Shown: piece after piece, positions 42,166 to 57,300 of the stretch
How positions within the stretch are numbered: position 1 is the first letter of the stretch
Layout: each line of letters starts with the position of its first letter
Made by a program: the position numbers and the translations under genes
From: Misgurnus anguillicaudatus
Lineage: Eukaryota; Chordata; Actinopteri; Cypriniformes; Cobitidae
Assembly: GCF_027580225.2 (NCBI RefSeq)
Contig: NC_073361.2
Location: forward strand, 18,175,001 to 18,239,000
Reading direction: 5' to 3'
DNA length: 64,000 bases
Notes under the pieces: model-generated
What the model was told of the DNA's origin: nothing
Database searches by the model: none
The model's input: only the letters and a program-made list of their open reading frames with translations

Positions 42166-45100
42166 TTTTTACATTAACTTCCATTTTTTATTTATTTCCA
42201 CATAATTTATTTTACAATAAATTGTACTAATATAGACTTTCTGTTTCTCTATATAGTATAGCATAAAAACTATCCGTAAAAGTTTTCCAATTCTGAAACA
42301 CTTCTGCTACAATTAAATTAAAAAGCATTAAGTACAACCGAATGCTTTCAAATTGTAATTAAAATCATCTTATTTGATTTAACCCTTAACTAGTAGTATG
42401 AATATCACTGTTGTTGCCAAATATGGAAGCTAAAATTGAGATCAAAAACACAGAGCCCCCCTCTCCTTTTTCTCCTAAACTCGAACCCCTTGTGTTTGCT
42501 GTTTGGGTGAATGGAACCCATTTCTCAGCATGACCCCCGGGGCCCTGCCCACTGTTTCTGCCCAGCTCAGAGTGTCCCTGCTGTGGGAACAGCAGGCCCT
42601 TCTCTCCCCTCATCTTCATCAAGCTGTCCACACTACTGACCACCCACTGACCTCTGACCCCCCCACCCCAGCCAGATATACTCAGAACGGCATGCACACA
42701 ATGGAGCCAATGACAGCATTCACACATCTGAAAAATCTTCACTTTATTTTAATCAGATGAATCCATTATTACGAATTTGTAATACGTCACGTTTACCATT
42801 ACCACTATGCTTTTTCCGTGATTAAAAACACAAACTACATTTTCCTGAAAGCTGCTAATAATATTTTTACTCCATTAGCAGCACTACAGTGATAAATTAA
42901 ATGCTTAGTTCAGTAGCCCTCTCTCATCTAGTTAGTGATGCCTTTGTGTTAATACCCTGCTCAGAGAGAGCAGATGGGGTAATAGGAGGCTGGGTACTGA
43001 GCCTCTCCACCAGGTGCACTGAAGGAGGGGGATTCGAAAAAAAAAAACCCCAGAAGATCCTCAGGGACGCTTCATTTTCACTCCGCTGCCTGTAAGGAAT
43101 GGATTCAGCTTACAGGTAGGTAAGAAAAGCTGCTAAGTGACAGAGCTGGAGGGGAGGTGATTTACGGTCTCCGCTTATTCTCTCTGGAACTGTAAACCTG
43201 AATGGCCATATCAAATTGAAATGAAAGATTATTATTACACCACAATAAAAATGTGCGGTTTGACATAAAGTTGTTGAAAGGCCATTCAGGATGACGCTGC
43301 TTTGGGCTCCATACAATCACTGTGAAATTTCATTTCATTCATCATTTGTTGTAGCTCAAATGGGAGATCACTGTGTTTAAAGGTGGTGGGAGCAATCCCA
43401 GGGAACACACATTCTGATAAAAAAAAAAAGTATAGATTGTAATGCATTGTAAGTCACTTTTTGGATAAAGCATCTGCCAAATGCATAAATGTGTAAAGAA
43501 ATAATTTCTAGGAGGACCGACTTTGGCCATGCATTGCAATCTTACTCCTAGCTTAAAACAATTCAGAATCCTCCTTTATTCCTCTTTATAATTGTCATGT
43601 ATGTACTGACATACTGAATAGGGTTCAAAGCACCATCAAGAGTCATCTTAAAATTGCTGTTGTTTTGTTACTACCATAATCACACCCCAAGCAGATATCT
43701 TGCCTTCTGCGCTCGATCCCCATCTAATGCATATCCTGTCATCTCTGTGCAAGGATCCCACAGCGCACCACCTCTCTTTACTCTTTCTTTCTTTCTCTCC
43801 CCACCCATCTTCAATTCTCCTCCCTTTTTCATTTATGCTGATGATTTCCAGCTGCTTGGGCACCATTCTGTTACATCTGTTTCTGCTTTAGTAATTAATA
43901 GCTCACTTTCTTTTCCCAGTCAGACTCAGAGTCCCCCCCTCCATACTCTTCTCTCTCCTGCCTTATCAGACCTGTCAATCATGTACTGGTTGTTTAAACA
44001 CGTCACGGCCAACCCCCCTCTCGGTTTATTTCTCACTTGCTCTCTATTTTTCTCTAAGGCTTGCTGTCTAACTTTCCCCTCTCTCATTTTCTCTCTTTCC
44101 CTCCTGCTTGTTCTATGCTTTATCTTTCTCCACTTCTCGGCTGCACCCCTCCTCCTATGCTTATTCATTCACATCTTGGGCATTTGGACACACCCCCTCT
44201 TAAGTCCCATCCCCCTTATTTCCAGCTGAACTCCTGTCCAACATCAACGGTTTCAATCAGTCTGCCAGGGGCCTATGGGGACAGCAGCCCTGGCTCTCCT
44301 GGGTAGCTAGTTAAGGACCACTTCTGTCCATCTGGATGCCTGAACAAAAATATTTTTTGTAAGTGGTGCAAATGTATTGTGGTATTAAAAAAAAGAAAAA
44401 CAAAATGTAATTTGAAATTATTAATTTATTAAATTAAATTATTCAAGTCAAAACCTACAATGCATTGTTTATTATACCTTTAATTATTGGCAGATGTTTG
44501 TTTTGTCATTTGTTAAAAAAATTAAGAAAACCTAGCTAAAGTATTTTTTTTAATTCTGTTTTCGTTATAAAACCTTGATATATTTAATATTGGTTAAGTA
44601 AAGCCATTTAAAAAAAATTAAATTAAAGTTTAAGAAATAATTGATGCCCAAAATGACGAGCTCTGTGCCGCAAGCATGCTCTACAGCTAACTGCAGGAAA
44701 ACGCTGTCTATAAATTAAATCTTTCATGTGATATATTTTTCTATCAATTTTTCATAAACATTTCTAAAAAAATGCCCTCTCTGCATTTCTGAAGTCCCTG
44801 ATTCGATTCTGAATTCCTCCTGTGCAGTATCCTGTAGTTTCGAGCACTTCCGGGGGGCCCGAGGGGCCTTATCTTTACTCCTCATTTCTCGATCCTTACA
44901 GTACGAATCCTCCCCTGCCATTGAGAAAGATTAGTACAGGGTACAGGGACTGCAGTCCTCCCCCAAAACTCATCACAGATCCCTCCCAGAGCTCGCGGTG
45001 GACCCCCACAGGTTTCCCTCCTGTTGGATAATGGTCCCAGTGTGGCCCGGTGGGATTGAGCCACATCTCTCTTCATACGCAGACAAGCTTATTCTTATAC

Positions 45101-46132
45101 GAGGTAACACCGCACCCCATTTCTAAACCCCGTTAAACCGATGGTCAGACGGGACGGAGAAATAAAAATATATACAAAAATAGGTTTAAAGAAATCAATA
45201 GTTGAAAAAGACATGCCTCGTCTTGGCTTGTAACAAGGAATGGACAGTCGAAACAAAAAAATGCGCGAGGATTGGGCCTAGCCTATAGCTGCAGGAGTGT
45301 CCAAAAACGATGACCTGTAAGAAAGATTAACGATATTTTGAAGATGTTTAAAAAATATTGTATGCATGTCATGTAGTTGTGCTTGAAATTCTAACAAAGC
45401 TCAAACGAATTTAAGGATGCTTGGCAAAAATATTGGGCAAAGCTTGTCCAGTAATGGCTTAACTTACTTTTAAAAAAGAAAGAGAGGATCCACAAAATGC
45501 TAAGAGGCTAACTGATAAAACTGTAATTAATGTTTTTTTTATTTTAGAAGCAAAACCATTTTGCTGATACGCTGTTGCTTTTTAGCCAAATAATTTTGTT
45601 TTATAATTAAAGTTTATTGATTTCTTCTACCATACAACTCATATTTTTATAATGATTTGAGAGCTGATAATTGTGCAAAAATAAACACTAGACTATTGTA
45701 TATAAAATTACACTCTTTCATTGTCGAACCATTTTATATTCTTAACTGTACGTGCACCACTTGAAGTTCCCCAGCGGTTTAGTTCCAGGCGATTGGAGGC
45801 ACAGTGAGAGCGAAGGGAAGTGACCTCTGCCGGGGGAAAGAGGGGACCGGGCCCCTGTGTGACATTAATCTGTAGTGTCGCCCTGTCTCTGTGCTCCCTG
45901 CCTATGACAATCCCACACCAACACATGAACACACGGCACAGGAAGTATATCCGTCAAATCAATAGGGTTTATTTTATTTGGGCCTATTCTACTTTAATTC
46001 TTCTTGTTTATTTTTGTGTAGGCTAAACATCACATGCACAAAAACATGCACTGTATGATAATTACTAAAATACTCAATTATACTTTGCATACAGCCTCTC
46101 TCTTCATTCTCTCTCACTCACTTACATACACA
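42166..46132. other. intergenic, no gene recognised
   Basis: No exon of a known gene found on either strand. Holds complex blocks at about 42480-42745 and 44210-44310 and an interspersed repeat fragment at 43430-43490 (aagtcactttttggataaag). Open frames in pyrimidine-rich stretches (43654-44229) are low complexity and not supported as genes. Confidence 0.5.
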
Positions 46133-46252
<120 letters not shown>

Positions 46253-47137
46253 GGGCCTCTCAGCGGTGTGTGCTGATTTTCCCTGCCGACTCTGACTGCA
46301 GCTGCTTGCGCTGAACAGCAGTGAGGAATATGAGCCCAGCAAACCGCTGCACGCAAACGGACACAGTTATTATTAGGCATAAATGTCGAATGCAATGAAA
46401 ACATATAATGTACAAAATTAAATTATAGGATATACATAAAATAGACGTGAATTTTATATGAGTATATGCACAAGTAATGTAGCTATGAGCTATTTTAGCC
46501 AAGCTGTTTAAAAGATACGTAAGCGGGATTTATCGTAAAAATATTATAATTTGCGCGGTTAACAGTAAACACTTAAAAAATATTTTATGTTATATATAAT
46601 ATTTAAAATAGGACAAACGCGAATAACACATTAATAAAATAAATATTTTGTATATAGCTATCTAATATTGCATTTAACTTTTTTTAACAAGCAGAGCTAG
46701 GTGTCTAATTAAATATAGTAAATACGTATATTTAAAATTAAATACTTAAATATGGTTAGATAATATATAAAATTAATAAAAAGAGTTGGTTTAAATAAAA
46801 ACCATCATCTTTAGCGCGGATAAATTAAAATTCCTGGAAACGTGATTAATGTGACATGATATAGTGTTGAAACGTCATATATAATAATCGGGTAAAAATA
46901 GATATCAGTTCATTATCTGTAGAGTCCCTATAATAATTAATAAAACAGTCAAGGGGAGGGGTACTTTAAATTATTCTTATTCCCCATAATGGTCCAGAGA
47001 AGGAGTAAATTGCATATAATTTCTTGATACAAGAAGAGCTATTCATTTTGTTCAGGGTCAGGAGAGACATGCAGTGATAGGCTCACCTGCCGCCAGCTTG
47101 TTAATTATGGAAATGTGAGTTGGAATCAGCTGTCACC

Positions 47138-47545
<408 letters not shown>

Positions 47546-48654
47546 ATGAGGAGGACGAAGAGCTTATGAGAAGGAGGCATGTTATGTATATAGGCTATAG
47601 CGTATGTTAGTATAGGGGCAGCCTGGAGTGCGAGAGGAGGCCTGTCCCGGCTATTTGAGTCAGTCAGGGTTGAAGGAGAGATTGGTATTTTGATGAATCA
47701 GAGCCGAACATAGTTTAGTTGAATAGGGACCTGACAAAACATTGACATTTGGGTTTTATGGTGAAAGAAACGCGTCAAGATTTTTTTTAAATAGGCCTAA
47801 ATATTGAATACTTGTAATGCTTTATTTTCTGTTTAATTTTCCTGGAGCTCAATTGCGTTAGGGAGCGTTCATCGGTTCGATAACGATAACAAAGTTTGCA
47901 AAAAAAAGTTGTAGTCATAAAATAAACACAAATAAAATAAGCACATCAATAAAAAACAAAAAATTAAATATACAGAGGCGAATTTTTAAAAATCTGTACA
48001 ATAAATCGCCGATATTAGTTTTAGACACGTAAGCGGATCATGCTGCTGTAGCTAAAAGTTAGTACAAAAAATGTAGGGTAAAATAGTTTGGTGTAGGATC
48101 ACGCATTAAGTGAACCTGTTGTTGACAGCCTGCGTGTCGAGGCCTCACTCACCGCCTGTGTGTTTTTGTATGAAGGATGGGCCTTCAGTGTTTTGGGAAC
48201 ATGGGAAAATCATTTGCTTTTAAACAATGTTGTGCATTTTGAGACTGTTTATTTTACTGACGATTTTAGAAGCAACACGTGATAAATAGGCTATAGTGTT
48301 TTTAATAAATAGTTTAAGACATAAAAACAAAAAATTCTGTCATAATTTAGTTATAATTAATGAGTAAAAATGACTGAATTATTATTATTATTATTTTTAG
48401 TGTTTTCATAGTTTCAATTTGCATAAGAAAATGTTGTGGCAAAATTAGCAAGGCAATGTTAAAAGTGATGGTATTGTAAGTCGTGTTATTAATATATCCT
48501 TGGTAAAAAGAAAATGTGCCTTGTATGACAAATGCTCTGTTATTCCAGACCCCCTGTAAATTTCACAGCACTTTCCATTAAAAACTCTAACATGGTCAGC
48601 ATAAGGTATTAAAAGGATGAGGTCATTGAATGCCAGGTGTGCATTTATCAATGT

Positions 48655-49420
48655 AATCTATGAAGCAGAGACCTCCCATAAACTCCTTGACCTATAACAG
48701 CACTGACGTTTAAAGCAGCAAATCAAGTTGTTAACGGAGCACCACTACAGTGCAACATAAATAAATATAAAAACATAGATGCAAACCAAAGTCTCATCCC
48801 TTAACTTTTCTCAGCTGGCTACAGCTTTTCCCAATCACAGTTACATCTGTAATAAAAAGGAAGTCTGATGAATTGCATTTCCTTTAAGGTTCGTCGGCAA
48901 AACACATCTGTTGAGCCACATGGCCAGTATTTTAAGACACTAGTTTTGAAGGATTAGCTGAGTAATAAGTTTTCTGTGTCTTCCCTGGCATGTCTCATTA
49001 ATTTTTGGGCCTGATAAGAAAGTTTGTAATGGTAAGTGTTGGACACATAACAGACAGGGACCAAATCTAGTCCATGTTGCCCGAGACCAAAGATAAAAAC
49101 CTGATTTTACATTTTATTTAGAGTGTCAGTGGTTCAGATGCTGTTTGGTTTGCACAGAGAGAAACTGTGCTCTTCTCGGGTTAAGGTAGAGGGGCTGTAC
49201 GAACACTGGCAGCTACACAACACCCACAATTAGTTGTGTTTGCTGTGCTTTGTCTGCACCAAGCTGCAGCACAGGGCACATAATGGCCACTGTCAGGACG
49301 AGGAGAGGGATCGAGAGAAAGAAACGCCGCTTTTCAGTTTAGAAACAATGAGGCCCGGGCTGAAATGGGCTTTCCCCACAATATGTGAAAGGCCTATCTA
49401 GGATGTGATTGCATAACTTG
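48655..49420. promoter_or_regulatory. candidate conserved non-coding element cluster
   Basis: Repeat-free stretch with balanced composition, containing complex motifs such as cacatctgttgagccacatg and catgtctcattaatttttgg. No exon signals. Inference from composition only. Confidence 0.25.
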
Positions 49421-51039
49421 TAATAGAAAATGACTTAGAGAAATACACCAGCCAAATCTTTGTCTTTAATGAACTAGATTCGGTCTGTTTTGAAACTGCC
49501 TACAATCATGTTAGGACAATTAATTTACTTTATACATTTTTACATGGATTAGACTGCTCCGGGGTTAACGTTAAATAACTCTTTACAATGACAATCATCT
49601 TGGAGTTGGTAATGGGCCCTAGAAAATGTCTGTTTTGATTGGAACGTTTCCAAACTTCTCAAACAAAATAACCAATGTATTACCCGCACCATTAGGAATT
49701 TGGTCGTGAAGTACTTTAAATATTTTCCCAAATTAAAAATAGTTATAAAAATAAAGTAAATTCAAACCACTTTAGTTTAATTTAAAATGCTCAAAAAATA
49801 TCAAGCAAATCACAAAATATAAATCAGCAGATTTAAAGCAACTTATACAGTCATAAGATTTACTCATTCCAACTAATTAAACCAACTTAACAATTCTGTG
49901 CAGCCAAATTTAATTGTAGCTCAAATTAAAATTATGCATCATTTTCTCTAAATTAACGACAGTTTTTGGGACCTTTGGATTGAGGGGTTAGTGCCGAATC
50001 AAAACCCCGGACTATGGCAGCTTTTGTGGTCACTGGAAAGGGAGGGAAGTCTTTGTTCTGTCAAGGACTTCACAATCAGAATGTACAGTGTGTCAGGCAC
50101 ACACAGGCATATATCAACTTCAATCTCTTTTTAATGAGAAATTCTGCCCTCTTTAATATGTGCAAATTAACCTTCCCCCTCCTCTTCTGGAACCTCTGTA
50201 TATGCACACTCTTTCTCTATCTGTTACCCTCTTTTTTTTCTCTTTCACCTCCCTCCCTGATTTTCCCCCTAGGGGCAGAACCCTACGATGGACATAGTGC
50301 TAGATTAACCATCAGGCTGAACAGACGTAGAGAAGCTTTGAACACCATTCAGACCCAATGCCAGCTGCCTGCCTGTCCCTTATATTATTACCGTCATTAT
50401 TCGTACTATTATCAATTTTATATTCAAGCCATGTTGATTATAATTTTTGAATTACAGCTAATAGGGAATTTTTAAAAACAGAGAGGGGCTCCAAGCTTGG
50501 CACGGCAGTGTGCCATAATTTAATAGATTTCCTGGTAAGGAATCCATTTCCCTACAGTGTACCCAGCGTGAGGTCCAGGGAGTTGCCAGCATCGTACTAT
50601 CCCCCCCCCCCCACTAAACTCTATATAGTTAATAGGAAGAAAATATGGTTTCACCGCCTCCATTTAATAGCAAAGTTTCCAAAAAGATTCTGGCAAGTGC
50701 ACTTGGTTAACACCAACGATTAAGTAAAGTATTCACTTTGATATTTTTTCCAAATGTGAAAGTGGTTAAAATTGAATTATAAGTAATTTTATCATTTATA
50801 GAATATATACAAAATAAACAAGATTCAGGAAGACTTGTAACTTGTAAGTGAATATGTTTGCATAATTGGCTTGCACAATTATTAGGTTAGTCCATTTATC
50901 CGTTTTTAACATTTATATGTCTACAGGATCTGCTTATTTCCTGTCTTGTCCCTATTCTAATTCCTGTTCATTTTTTAGACAAAGCCCCTTTTCTTTCACT
51001 TCAAAGAATCTCTATATTTCTTTTATGCTGGTGGAAGAT

Positions 51040-51260
51040 GTACATGCAAATTGAAGCCATCAACAGCCGGTGACGAAGTGAGAGTACATATTGTAAACAG
51101 TGTGTGCCGTTGCTATGGTACCCATTTTCACTTCAGAAGTAGGGAGGGAGAGAGTGTGCAGCGGGGAGACTGTCCATGCGTCGCCATAGTGATCAAGATG
51201 CCACGCAATCCTGCTATTCTCCACAGCAACTTCTGTCTCGTCGATCACACAAAGAAACTT
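51040..51260. promoter_or_regulatory. candidate conserved non-coding element with RFX-like sites
   Basis: GTTGCTATGGTACC at 51109-51122 resembles the RFX X-box, and a second related site (GTCGCCATAGTGAT) is at about 51180. The surroundings are complex and repeat-free. Confidence 0.3.
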
Positions 51261-51479
51261 TCGCTCTAGCACATATGTATATGTATTTATATCAAATCAG
51301 AGATAATGGATAATAAAAACAATTTAAAAAACTCAGTTTTTAATTTTGAAATAAAGTGCTTTGTTGGTGTTTGCACTTAGTCCTTTGAGATGCATTTTCT
51401 CCAAAAAAAAAAAAAAAAAACATTTTTGTAATAAATAAAAAAATATTTATTTCTAATTATATTCCACCAATTAAGTGAA

Positions 51480-52760
51480 AAGGTCTGTTGACCCAGTAGT
51501 CTAAGGACCGACCTGAATGTTCAAGGAACAGGCAATTAGGGGAAAAATGTAAACTTCTCCAGATCATCATTAGTCGATTCAGCCTCGGAGAAAATTGATT
51601 TTTTTCCCCTTTCAACCCTTCTTCTTTTCGAACTCCATTTATAGCCTCTCTCCATTCTAATCTATAGGCCCTCAGAGCTGGCTGCCATCAGGACCGAATT
51701 TACAAGGACAGAAAGACATCTGAACAAGTCTCAGCATTTCCCTCTTATCCCCTCTAGTTAATGTTTTTCCCTCTCTTTTTTCTTAACTCTCACACAAATT
51801 CCCGATAATGCTTTTACATCCCAATTCTTTTAAATCACTCTTTTTCACACTCTCCCTGCACACAGGCCTGAGGATCAATGCTACATTGATTTTCCTATCA
51901 ATAGACATTATCATAGATTAGGCATCTGCTAGCACTGGCCTCAATCCATGTACCGCCTGTTGCCACGGGGACAGAGAGATTTCATCACTCCTCATTCTCT
52001 GACAGACAGACAGAAGGGGAGAGAGACAGTGAGAGATGGCTTAAAATCAGTGGATGGCAGGGAAATGCATGCACACACGCAGGGTAGAGAATCAATACCT
52101 GAAGTGCAGAGGAAATAGAGTCAGAAGGGCTTTTACATTTGACTAAAAGAAAAAAGTGTCTGTGGTCATCAAGCAAAGAAAATGTCCCGTGATCATGCAA
52201 GACAAATCAACTCAAATGTCTGATTATAATATGATTAAAGTCAAAGCATTTACTAACTCGCTCTTAGGCCTGTTGCACATTGAGATACACATGCGTTCTC
52301 ATTTGACAATCCAGAAAATGTAAGTTTTATATCCGTCTTCTGAGAGGACTGCCAACAATAAACAGACACTCATGGGAGAATGACAAAACACAAGTAATTC
52401 GGTCCGCATCATCAAAACATAGAATGCCTTCTCTCAAACCAGCATGAAATCAACATTTTGAGTCAAATATGGTTAGAGAAGATAATTGCCTCATGTGTGT
52501 GTATGTTTGATCTCTTCTATCCCCAATGGAAGCGGAGAAGCCTGAGGCCTAATGACCATTTCGGAGCTCGTTCTCGCTTAAACATGACATCCACTTTTCT
52601 TCTCTCACACCCCCCGGTACTTAAATTTGTGCAGTATGACTTGAAAGCACAAGTGACACCTTGCAGATTGTGTGGGCTAAGTTTAAGCAAACAGAGAGAG
52701 CCCTGGACACCTGAGGCTTCGAGGCAGGTAACCCTATTGAGGGAATAAAGCAGGGGATTA
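51480..52760. promoter_or_regulatory. candidate conserved non-coding element cluster
   Basis: Long stretch without recognised repeats, with blocks such as ggaacaggcaattaggggaa (51527) and aggcatctgctagcactggc (51920). Not coding as far as can be seen. Confidence 0.25.
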
Positions 52761-53968
52761 GTACAGGCACAGGCAGTATAGGGGGAGGGTTGAAAACATA
52801 TTTAACAACTATACATAGCCACATAGACATAAGAAACTTTGTATAATTGCACAAGCATACATTTGTGGCATGATGTATATTTTGTATTAAATATAAAGAA
52901 GAAGAAAAAATAATTCTGGTTAAGGGGAAAATCCAACAGATTTCAACCCAAATTTGGGTTCGTCTATATTTTTTTTCACAGTGTATTCAAATACAACATT
53001 AAAGTACTATTATAGTAAACTGTTCATTTTAATAATTTTTTTTACATTTTAAATGTCCAAACACTTTTAATGTATTTTCCAGAAATTACTAATTTTTATA
53101 ATATAGCAGAAACAGAATACATACAATAAATCTAAAATATATTAGCAAAGTAACAATTATATTACATATATTTATAAACTTTTTACCTTTTGGTGACAAC
53201 GTTTTTGAAGTTTTTTTAAATAATAAACAAAAAAAGAAAACAAAAGCAGTAGTTTTGTGTGTTGTGAGTCGCACGTTTTGTTTAACAGGAGTTTGTCAGG
53301 TCAGGGGCATGCATGCAGTGGAGAGAGAAACACAAAGCATGGCCTGTCAATCAGAGCCCCAAACCCCTGGTGTAGCATTGGAGAGGCCTACTGAGAGAAG
53401 GGGAAGGAGAACAGCAATGCCACTTTATCTTTAGTAATAGGCGTTGTAAGATGGGGATTTAAACATTGTGTGAATTGTAGAGAGAAAGAGAGTTATGGTC
53501 TATAATTTATTTCTACAACAAAATGTGTGTGTGTTCATTTTGTAACTATGGTTAATAATAGTATTCAGTGCTTATGTAATATGTAGGTCTTTTACAAAAA
53601 TATATTTTGTTAATAATATAATCTATATTATTATTTTTTCTTCAGAAGAGCAGCTCGTTCACAGATACGTTTTAAAAAAGATAAACTTTAAGAAAGGGCT
53701 AAAAGAGGGTAACAAAGAGATCGCCTTGCGTTAATGCGCGCATATGAAAGCCGATCCCAGCGGCTCGGACCTCCAGCAGCAGGAATTTGAGATCTCGTGG
53801 TCGCCGTGAGCCTGATTGTAAAATGCTTTCATTTGTATCGCATTAGCAGTAGAAAAAGAACAGCGTCAATCAGAACGTCTTTAGAAAAGAAAGCCTATTT
53901 TTGTGGGTTTATTTTTACATTTGACTTGATAAAAAAACTTGATAATAAAGCTTTTGATTTTCCCCTCC

Positions 53969-53970
<2 letters not shown>

Positions 53971-54058
<88 letters not shown>
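53971..54058. repeat. (CA)n microsatellite
   Basis: About 44 CA units. Confidence 0.97.
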
Positions 54059-54060
<2 letters not shown>

Positions 54061-54267
54061 ATCTGCATGATGTTTTTACAGGTAAACATAAACTGACAAT
54101 AAAAACAGCACCAAGTTGTATTTTTTACATTTGACATGGTAAAATCGACCGGTTAAGTGTGTCTGGTGCGTGGGTTGGAAAAAGTGAGGGACGGAGAGGA
54201 GAGAGGTAAGGGAAAGCCTCCATATTATTAATGTTAGCTATATTTGTTTCAGAGCCTCTGAATTCCC

Positions 54268-54270
<3 letters not shown>

Positions 54271-54318
<48 letters not shown>

Positions 54319-54324
54319 CGCACG

Positions 54325-54366
<42 letters not shown>
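54271..54366. repeat. compound (CT)n(CA)n microsatellite
   Basis: CT array 54271-54311, then CA with CGCA interruptions to 54366. Confidence 0.97.
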
Positions 54367-54369
<3 letters not shown>

Positions 54370-57300
54370 GGCACGCTGTTTATTTGGTAGATTTTATAGT
54401 TAAATACAAGCTGACAACAAAAAAGCATCCAGTCCGTGCTCATTTATCGCAGGCCACGTCAGCCATTCAAGTGAACGGTAAATATCCAATTTTCTCTTTG
54501 ATGTAGTATTCCAAAATAATCTAAACGCACGCGCAAAAAAACCCAACTCATAGTAAACCGATGACCTCTGCAGTATTATGTGCACTTCGAGGATTTACAG
54601 ATTGAAAGTGTCCTAAATTTAAAATTAAAAACGTAACATTAAGTCATTTTAATCATAAATTGCTTTACTCAGTTTACACTCACTTTTTAAACTTTAAAGG
54701 TATAATCTAAAAAATCCATGCTTTTAAACTGACCATTTAATTTACAGAGATTGTGGCCTAGTAACAACAAACAAACAAATAACTTTAAATGCATTTGAAA
54801 ATGACCACTTTTTCGACAAGACACCTAATAACAGCACATCGCAACACGCCTCTGTCTATAAATAACATTACGAGTGGCTTGGGTTAACTAAAACAATCAC
54901 TATAAAATAATTTGAATGAATATAATTACCTTTCTTTGTGAATTGAATATTGTTCTAATCAACTTTATTTATTTGCAGGCAGTTTTTGACTGCGTACCAA
55001 CGTTATTCTTAGCCGATAAACGGTTCTGCAGCAGAAATACATTACGTCTTCATGAAATTATATAAAATTTGAAATTAAAGACTAATCAGTCTTTGATACT
55101 AAACCACATAGTTTTACTGTGAAGGTCTTCGCCGTATAACTCCTATTATATGTTTGCTTGATAGTAACATCATTAGAGGGAATAACACTAGCTAGCTGAC
55201 CCAAATGAACTTTGTTTGTGTTGATTTGACAGTTTCTGGATGAATGTGATGAAGGAAGGAAGAGCAAAACACTTCAAAATTAATAAAAGAGACACAATGG
55301 CGCCTGAATTCTCGTTCAGCCGGATGTAAAGGAACAGCGGGTTGTGTATTATTGTGTACTCGAGCGGCTGCTTTTCCCACTCACATTCGCAGGAATATCG
55401 CCACACACTCAGCCTTACAGGACACATATGCAATAAATTCAGGTTGGAAAGGAGTATTGGCGTGGGAAAAAAACAAACAACCATGATACACACATTTAAA
55501 TAACAATAATAATAAATAAATGTTTTAATAAAATAATAATATTTAAATAAATTAATATATTAAATACTATTTAAAACTAAATATTTAAATATACGAAACA
55601 TTAAGTATTATAAAGATTTTTAAGAAGCCGTTCTAATTTTTATTTAAAATTTTGTTAAATACTCATATTCATAACAAATAAATAATAAAATATTAACTGA
55701 ATGCGTACGCATGCGTCCTTTAACCTAATTCTGCACTATACAAACGAATGCTAAATTAACTAATATAATACAAGGTATAAAGCACGGTATCAACACTGAG
55801 TAAAGGAGCTGCAGCAACAAAAAAGTCGAGCTTCGAGGCGGCGTATCTACTAAGAATCTATCTGTAATTAATGTACAGTGAATTGGTAACGATTAATGAT
55901 CGTATAGCAAAATTTTATTATTTTAGACTTCAACTTTACTGTTTACTCTCAACTGGTTGTGAATTTAAGTCATATTTAAATTATCGACTGTCTCGCTGTT
56001 TGGTAGAAATCATTGATATGTCTTTTTGTGACTCGGAGTGGTCTTCTGAACGCCCATACTTACACCCCACGACTGCCATCATGCGGTCACCGGTGCGCCC
56101 CTCCTATTCCGTCATGCAAGATGATACAGTATGTGTGTTTGTATTTTCTCTTGAAAGAAGATTTTTTTTTTTCTGTGAAAACTTACGTCCCCTTATGATT
56201 ACAGAGACCAAGTTTGTTAATGGTTTTCCAAATGGATGTAGATAAATCCTTAAAGGTGTTTATGTTGTTGCTATAAATATTTCCTTCTGTCAAACTTAGT
56301 ATTTAGGTGATTTTTACATTTCAGTGACATGTGTAAAATAAAGTCAAACGACATAAAGACATTTACATTTATTAATTAACTCGCAAAGACTTCAAGGTCA
56401 ATGTTTCCACTTAACTTTGCTGACCAACACTTGATTTACTCTAGGTAAATCATAAGTGTTTTTACATTTAAGTTTTAATTTGTGCAAAGTTTACACCAAG
56501 GTCGTAAAAAAATACATTTCTTTTCAGCAGTAAGGGCGTCGTAAGGCCTTTATCAATACTTGAGTTTAGCGCAAACACAAAGAGAATGCTTTTGTTCCTA
56601 TAGGGGGCAGAATCAGTCTGCAAGGAAACCACATCCAGACCCAAACAACACCGACACAGTGCGAAGCACTTTCAGCCATGTCGTAGCTATTATGTTTTTT
56701 ATGCATTCTGACTGTCTACATAGTCTAGCAATCAAAATGCTACTTAAAGTACATTTTAAAGAAGCTACTTGTCGATTAAAGCTTAAAGCTTGAATCTATT
56801 GAGTCTATTTTTATTATTATGGCGCTATATTTTTATGTCTTGAAAACGGTTTTGGTCTGTGGACATTCGATGGTCTGACATTTAATTGTGGCATCACGGA
56901 GATATAACACAACAAATCTCAGCCATGAGTTTAGTTAACTTGACACAAACTGTAGAAGCAGACGGGAGGGGAGGAGACTCATCGCACCAACTTTTGGCAC
57001 TGTTCCCTCCTTAAATGTAATCGAGCAATAGGTTGGCACGAAAACACTAATAAACTGCCCACATCTCACGGAATGAAGCAATACAGCGGTTTGTAAAATT
57101 AAGGGGGCATCGGTTGAAAGTGAGCAATTGTGTATTTGCAACTTCGCGTAGCCTATAGGAAATGAACATATAGCCCCCACGAGCCAAAGTGAAACGCTTT
57201 GCCAAAAACAAACAGGATTATTGTGAGCTGCGACTAAGCATATTTGCGGTGTTACGGTAAAAGATTTGCTCGTCTTAGATGAAGGCTAGAGTCGTCAGTG

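Noticed and set aside
42386..42742. 118-residue - strand frame downstream of mllt10
   Set aside because: Biased Gly/Arg sequence over a complex non-coding block; no similarity to SKIDA1, DNAJC1 or any family I know.
43654..44229. 191-residue open frame on the + strand
   Set aside because: Pyrimidine-rich, Leu/Ser/Phe-biased low-complexity translation with no recognised domain and competing frames on both strands.
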